Shown: positions 54,922-58,398 of the stretch, one piece after another
Position numbering within the stretch: the stretch's first letter is position 1
Layout: every line of letters begins with the position of its first letter
Origin: Hirschia sp.
GTDB taxonomy: Bacteria > Pseudomonadota > Alphaproteobacteria > Caulobacterales > Hyphomonadaceae
Reading direction: 5' to 3'
Assembly: GCA_002709235.1 (NCBI GenBank)
Contig: PAQI01000028.1
Location: forward strand, 1 to 58,398
Length of the DNA stretch: 58,398 bases
Made by a program: the position numbers and the translations under genes
Notes under the pieces: model-generated
Seen by the model: only the letters and a program-made list of their open reading frames with translations
Told to the model about the DNA's origin: nothing
Database searches by the model: none

Positions 54922-54984
54922 TTCAGTCTCTCCTGTTGATCATTCAAGAACAGATTAAACAGAAGGGCTGACATTACACAATGA

Positions 54985-55020
54985 AGCATCTGCCATTTAC
55001 TCATCGACATGGCAGATGCT
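54985..55020 (-). terminator. Hairpin behind gatB
   Basis: AGCATCTGCCAT and its exact reverse complement flank a 12-base loop. It lies just after the gatB stop on the minus strand, followed only by TTCATTG, so the T-run is weak. Termination or mRNA end protection is likely. Confidence 0.6.
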
Positions 55021-55036
55021 GGTTTGCTTCCTGAAT

Positions 55037-56557
55037 CTATATACCGAGTTTCGATTTGAGTATTTCATTCACAGCTTGCGGGTTGGCCTTGCCTCCGGAA
55101 GCTTTCATGACCTGTCCGACAAACCAGCCCATGGCCTTGGGCTTCTTATGGCCCTCGGCAGCCTGCGCCTTGACCTGCTCTACCTGATCAGGGTTGGCGG
55201 ACATGATATCGTCGACGACTTTCTCAATCGCGCCGGTATCGGTAACCTGTTTCAACCCGTCGCGTTCGACAACATCGGCTGGCGCAATGCCCTCTTCCTC
55301 GATCATCTTGGCAAACACGTCCTTGGCAATCTTGCCGGAAATTGTTCCGTCCGAGATCAGGTCTATCAAACCACCCAATTGCTTTGCCGAGACAGGGCTG
55401 TCTGCAAGATCAAGATCGAACTTGTTGAGATAGCCAAACAATTCCTGCGTCACCCAATTGGCTGCCAGCTTGGCGTCGCGTCCCTTTGCGACCTCTTCAA
55501 AATAGGCTGCCTTGTCGGCTTCAGCGGCGAGCACACCAGCATCATAGGGCTTCAGACCATATTCGGAAGCAAAACGCGCCTTCTTCTGATCGGGCAATTC
55601 CGGTAGGTTCGCCTTGATGTTTTCCACCCATTCAGGCTGCAGAATCAGTGGAAGCAGATCCGGGTCGGGAAAATAGCGATAATCATGGGCATCTTCCTTT
55701 GACCGCATCGACCGGGTGACACCGGTTTCTGAATCAAACAACCGTGTCTGCTGGTCGATCACCCCGCCATCCTCAACGACTTCAATCTGACGACGGGCTT
55801 CATATTCTGCGGCTTGCTCGATGAACCTGAAGGAGTTGACGTTCTTGATCTCACAACGCGTTCCAAGCACGCCGAAATCGCCTGTCTCCAGGAATTTTTC
55901 GTAAGCACCTGGTTTGCAGATGGAGACATTGACGTCTGCTCTCAGTGATCCTTGAGCCATTTCGCCATCACAGGTCCCGAGTGCCACAACGATTGAGCGT
56001 AGCTTGCGTACATAGGCAGCCGCTTCCTTTGGGCTGCGGATATGTGGCTTGGACACGATTTCCATCAGCGCCACGCCAGACCTGTTCAGGTCGACAAATG
56101 TCGCATTGGGATCAAGATCGTGAATGGATTTTCCGGCGTCCTGCTCCATGTGCAGGCGCTCGATTCCGACGATGAAGGTTGAACCGTCCTCCATTTCCAC
56201 TTCGATCTCACCCTCGCCCACGATCGGGTATTGGAACTGGGAAATCTGGTAGCCTTGTGGAAGGTCCGGATAGAAATAGTTCTTTCTGTCGAAGCGCGAA
56301 AAGAGATTGATCTGGGCATTGAGCCCCAATCCTGTTCGCACCGCCTGTTCGACACAATACTTGTTTATGACCGGAAGCATTCCCGGCATGGCTGCATCAA
56401 CGAGTGACACATTGCAGTTCGGATCAGCGCCAAAGGATGTGGAAGCGCCGGAGAACAGCTTGGATTTGGATGAGATCTGCGCATGGACCTCAAGCCCCAT
56501 CACGACTTCCCAGTCGCCTGTCGCTCCAGAGAGTATATATGGTTTTCTGTCGGACAT
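55037..56557 (-). CDS. gatB: Asp/Glu-tRNA amidotransferase subunit B
   Basis: A 506-residue GatB with [35 protein letters not shown] and [13 protein letters not shown] in the cradle domain, and a C-terminal YqeY-like tail ([20 protein letters not shown]). The GatCAB complex converts Glu-tRNA-Gln to Gln-tRNA-Gln. gatA and gatC are not in the window. Confidence 0.95.
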   Translation of the reverse strand: MSDRKPYILSGATGDWEVVMGLEVHAQISSKSKLFSGASTSFGADPNCNVSLVDAAMPGMLPVINKYCVEQAVRTGLGLNAQINLFSRFDRKNYFYPDLPQGYQISQFQYPIVGEGEIEVEMEDGSTFIVGIERLHMEQDAGKSIHDLDPNATFVDLNRSGVALMEIVSKPHIRSPKEAAAYVRKLRSIVVALGTCDGEMAQGSLRADVNVSICKPGAYEKFLETGDFGVLGTRCEIKNVNSFRFIEQAAEYEARRQIEVVEDGGVIDQQTRLFDSETGVTRSMRSKEDAHDYRYFPDPDLLPLILQPEWVENIKANLPELPDQKKARFASEYGLKPYDAGVLAAEADKAAYFEEVAKGRDAKLAANWVTQELFGYLNKFDLDLADSPVSAKQLGGLIDLISDGTISGKIAKDVFAKMIEEEGIAPADVVERDGLKQVTDTGAIEKVVDDIMSANPDQVEQVKAQAAEGHKKPKAMGWFVGQVMKASGGKANPQAVNEILKSKLGI

Positions 56558-56710
56558 GAATCTCGCCGTTCACTTCATTCCGCTCTGAAGGAATCGCGAG
56601 CGGATCAAAACTAGTATCAGGCGACTGTTTGACCCGATGCTGCTTGGAATATCAATCCGGTACGGCGTTATTTCTATGTGTTTGGGCTGTCTTCTTCACG
56701 GATTGTAGTG

Positions 56711-57151
56711 TCAACTGTTGTCAGCGAGCTCAAGCCGGGACTTGCGGTAATGTGATGTCGAGACCTTGCGGGCCAGGCTCCGCCAACCACCGCTGCCCAT
56801 ATATACACCCTGCACTTCATTGGTTTCCGTATCCACGAGCGCAAATGCGGGAACGCCACGTGTCTTGGCCGTGACCTTGCGCCAGATATCATTATAGGAG
56901 CCGAAAGCCGTTGGCGTGAGACCCGCCAGGGTTGCGGTTTCCTTGATCACGATGCGGGTATCCTGACCGGCAGCTGTTTGCTTCCAGTCAGGAAGCACCT
57001 CGCGCTTCCATTGATTGCAGGCACCGCAGTTTCCGGCTCCGAAATAGACAATCTTATAGTGCTTGGCGGGGGGCGGATTAAGCGTGTTGTAGCCTAATCC
57101 GATGGCTCCAATAAAGATTGCAATCAATCCAAAGAGAACTGCCTGACGCAC
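56711..57151 (-). CDS. Membrane-anchored thioredoxin-fold protein
   Basis: Starting at GTG 57151, this 146-residue protein has an N-terminal hydrophobic anchor (AVLFGLIAIFIGAIGLGY) and a thioredoxin-like domain with a redox pair Cys42-Cys45 (GNCGACNQW) and the cis-proline segment RGVPAFALVD. It would act on the periplasmic side. The partner is unknown. Possible TlpA/DsbE-like relative. Confidence 0.75.
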   Translation of the reverse strand: MRQAVLFGLIAIFIGAIGLGYNTLNPPPAKHYKIVYFGAGNCGACNQWKREVLPDWKQTAAGQDTRIVIKETATLAGLTPTAFGSYNDIWRKVTAKTRGVPAFALVDTETNEVQGVYMGSGGWRSLARKVSTSHYRKSRLELADNS

Positions 57152-57266
57152 TGTTCCATCCCGTCCACACCACTTCCAAGCTGGCCACTTTAAGCCACAG
57201 GCATTGATGTTGGATAATCAGGATGGAACAAATTACGTCTAAATCAATCGAGACCCATGATCACAA

Positions 57267-58106
57267 TCATGCAGCTTCTGACCAGGACGCCGTCTCGTCT
57301 GAATGACACAGCACCAGGTTTTCAGACCGCAGATCATAGATCCGTGCCATCGCTTCTGCGGACAGTTCAAATGAGAATATGTCCATGAGTTGTGCGACTT
57401 CAGTTTTGTCTACTGGCCTTGGCAGGGCGCAAACACTGTCTTGTTGCATCAACCAACGCATCGCAACCTGTGCCGGTGTGCGATCATATTCGCGCCCTAT
57501 GTCGATCAGGGTCTCGCTCATGTTCACGGCACCCATCGCTAGCGGAGCATAAGCCAGTAGCGCTGCTCCCCGCTCACGTACAGCCTTGAGTTCATTGTCG
57601 CGATTTACGAATGGGTGGTACTCAATTTCATTACAGATCAATGGCTTGTCGCTTTTTGAAGCTGCAAGTTCAAATTGAGCTGCACTGAAATTGGCGACAC
57701 CGGTAAAGCGCGCGAGACCGCGATCACAAGCTTCTCTTTGTGCGTCCAGCGTACGGTCCAGGCCGAGTTTCGGGTGGACACCATGCAGGAGCAGAAGGTC
57801 AACATGATCAAGGCGCAGGCGGTCGAGGCTTTCTCGAACCGACCACAGAAGATCATATGGCTTGTAATCGTTGATCTGAACCTTTGTTACAACGAACAGA
57901 TCGTCACGGTTGACACCGGACTCACGGATAGCCTGACCCACGGCGATTTCATTGCCATATGCCTGGGCTGTATCAATACAACGCGCGCCGGCTGCGATTG
58001 AGTCTGCAATGCGCGTGCGACAGTCCACTCCTCTCAGACGACGGGCGTTAACGCCAAATCTGGGAATGACTGCATCTTGAATTTTTATGTTTTGGGCGAC
58101 TGTCAT
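57267..58106 (-). CDS. Aldo/keto reductase
   Basis: A 279-residue enzyme with the catalytic tetrad Asp45 and Tyr50 (CIDTAQAYGNE), Lys75 (VVTKV) and His in LLLLHGVHP. VDLLLLHGVHPK and NEIEYHPFVNRD are family segments. It reduces a carbonyl substrate with NAD(P)H. The substrate cannot be told. Confidence 0.92.
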   Translation of the reverse strand: MTVAQNIKIQDAVIPRFGVNARRLRGVDCRTRIADSIAAGARCIDTAQAYGNEIAVGQAIRESGVNRDDLFVVTKVQINDYKPYDLLWSVRESLDRLRLDHVDLLLLHGVHPKLGLDRTLDAQREACDRGLARFTGVANFSAAQFELAASKSDKPLICNEIEYHPFVNRDNELKAVRERGAALLAYAPLAMGAVNMSETLIDIGREYDRTPAQVAMRWLMQQDSVCALPRPVDKTEVAQLMDIFSFELSAEAMARIYDLRSENLVLCHSDETASWSEAA

Positions 58107-58310
58107 TTAACCGCCTCCTTCAAATAAATTATATCACCAGCTTCACGACCGTATGATCAATGCAAAGCTGACAGGATAAGTTCCAATCATTCATATACAA
58201 CAAACAGCAAACGTATGCAAACTGTATATACGTTTATGTTGGAATATTAATTAAGTGTCTGTTAAAATTGGCCCGCTTCGTCTCACTGACGGTGTTCTGA
58301 ATCGATGACG
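58107..58310. other. AT-rich intergenic region
   Basis: No gene is seen. The stretch around 58195-58260 is AT-rich and could hold the promoter of the leftward aldo/keto reductase gene. Confidence 0.5.
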
Positions 58311-58397
58311 TCAGTTCTCGTAATAGGCATCCTCACACAATTCATCGACGGCCCACCGCACCAGCTCATCCGGAGACATGAGGCGTGCCTCTTCTTC
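58311..58397 (-). CDS. C-terminal tail of an unknown protein, cut by window edge
   Basis: The last 28 codons of a leftward frame are in view. They read through MSPDELVRWAVDELCE and end YYEN before a TGA at 58311. The acidic, helical tail looks like real protein but no family can be named. The start is beyond the right edge. Confidence 0.4.
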   Translation of the reverse strand, partial: EEEARLMSPDELVRWAVDELCEDAYYEN

Positions 58398-58398
58398 T

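Overview
The window looks like chromosome of an alphaproteobacterium, most likely a Hyphomonadaceae/Maricaulales-type marine or stalked lineage. This rests on lineage-typical genes: an NDUFS4-like complex I subunit, DUF2842, CtaA, GatB, an S9 protein with an N-terminal extension, a DUF6702 gene beside an M1 peptidase, and the DUF3489/DUF2924/recombinase cassette. The genus is inferred, not shown. The four tRNA genes all encode CCA.

Left part (1-8480): an accessory block. A type I-C CRISPR-Cas operon reads leftwards (cas3, cas5c, cas8c, start of cas7c) and runs off the left edge; no cas4/cas1/cas2 and no repeat array are in view. Behind it lie about 0.5 kb without genes, a small unknown gene, and a translationally coupled cassette of DUF3489, DUF2924 and a large serine recombinase. 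The recombinase stop codon lies inside the first of five TTCCCTG repeats. The block ends at the 3' end of a tRNA-Ser(UGA) gene, which is the geometry expected for an island inserted at a tRNA, although the other end is outside the window.

Middle part (8570-41750): mostly core genome. A rightward cell-envelope and replication cluster (rlpA, D,D-carboxypeptidase, tmk, holB, TatD, MBL hydrolase) is followed by tRNA-Arg, the complex I accessory subunit, a CbiX-like protein, tRNA-Pro, DUF192, a double cold-shock-domain protein and tRNA-Glu. A leftward operon carries aminotransferase, hom, glpX and recJ. Next come phaC, argC, rplM-rpsI, ctaA, an Atm1-type ABC exporter, a LOG protein, gltX, a nuclease, an M1 peptidase with its DUF6702 partner, and NAD synthetase.

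Right part (41804-48176): the most unusual stretch. Six signalling genes lie together. A leftward operon encodes an H-NOX-like sensor, a PAS histidine kinase, a REC-HDOD protein and a REC protein with a degenerate HD-like output. Divergent from it is a REC protein fused to a kinase core whose phospho-accepting His is Asn. Convergent with that is a REC-PAS-LuxR regulator. This resembles the multi-output NO/H-NOX networks known from Shewanella-type bacteria, but with different parts. I rate it the best candidate for an undescribed system here.

The right end (48275-58398) holds a DegT aminotransferase and Gfo/Idh/MocA oxidoreductase pair (nucleotide-sugar type), an unknown DUF429-like protein, HU, a MATE transporter, an RcnB-like periplasmic protein, arfB, dodecin, gatB, a thioredoxin-fold protein, an aldo/keto reductase and the tail of an unknown gene at the right edge.
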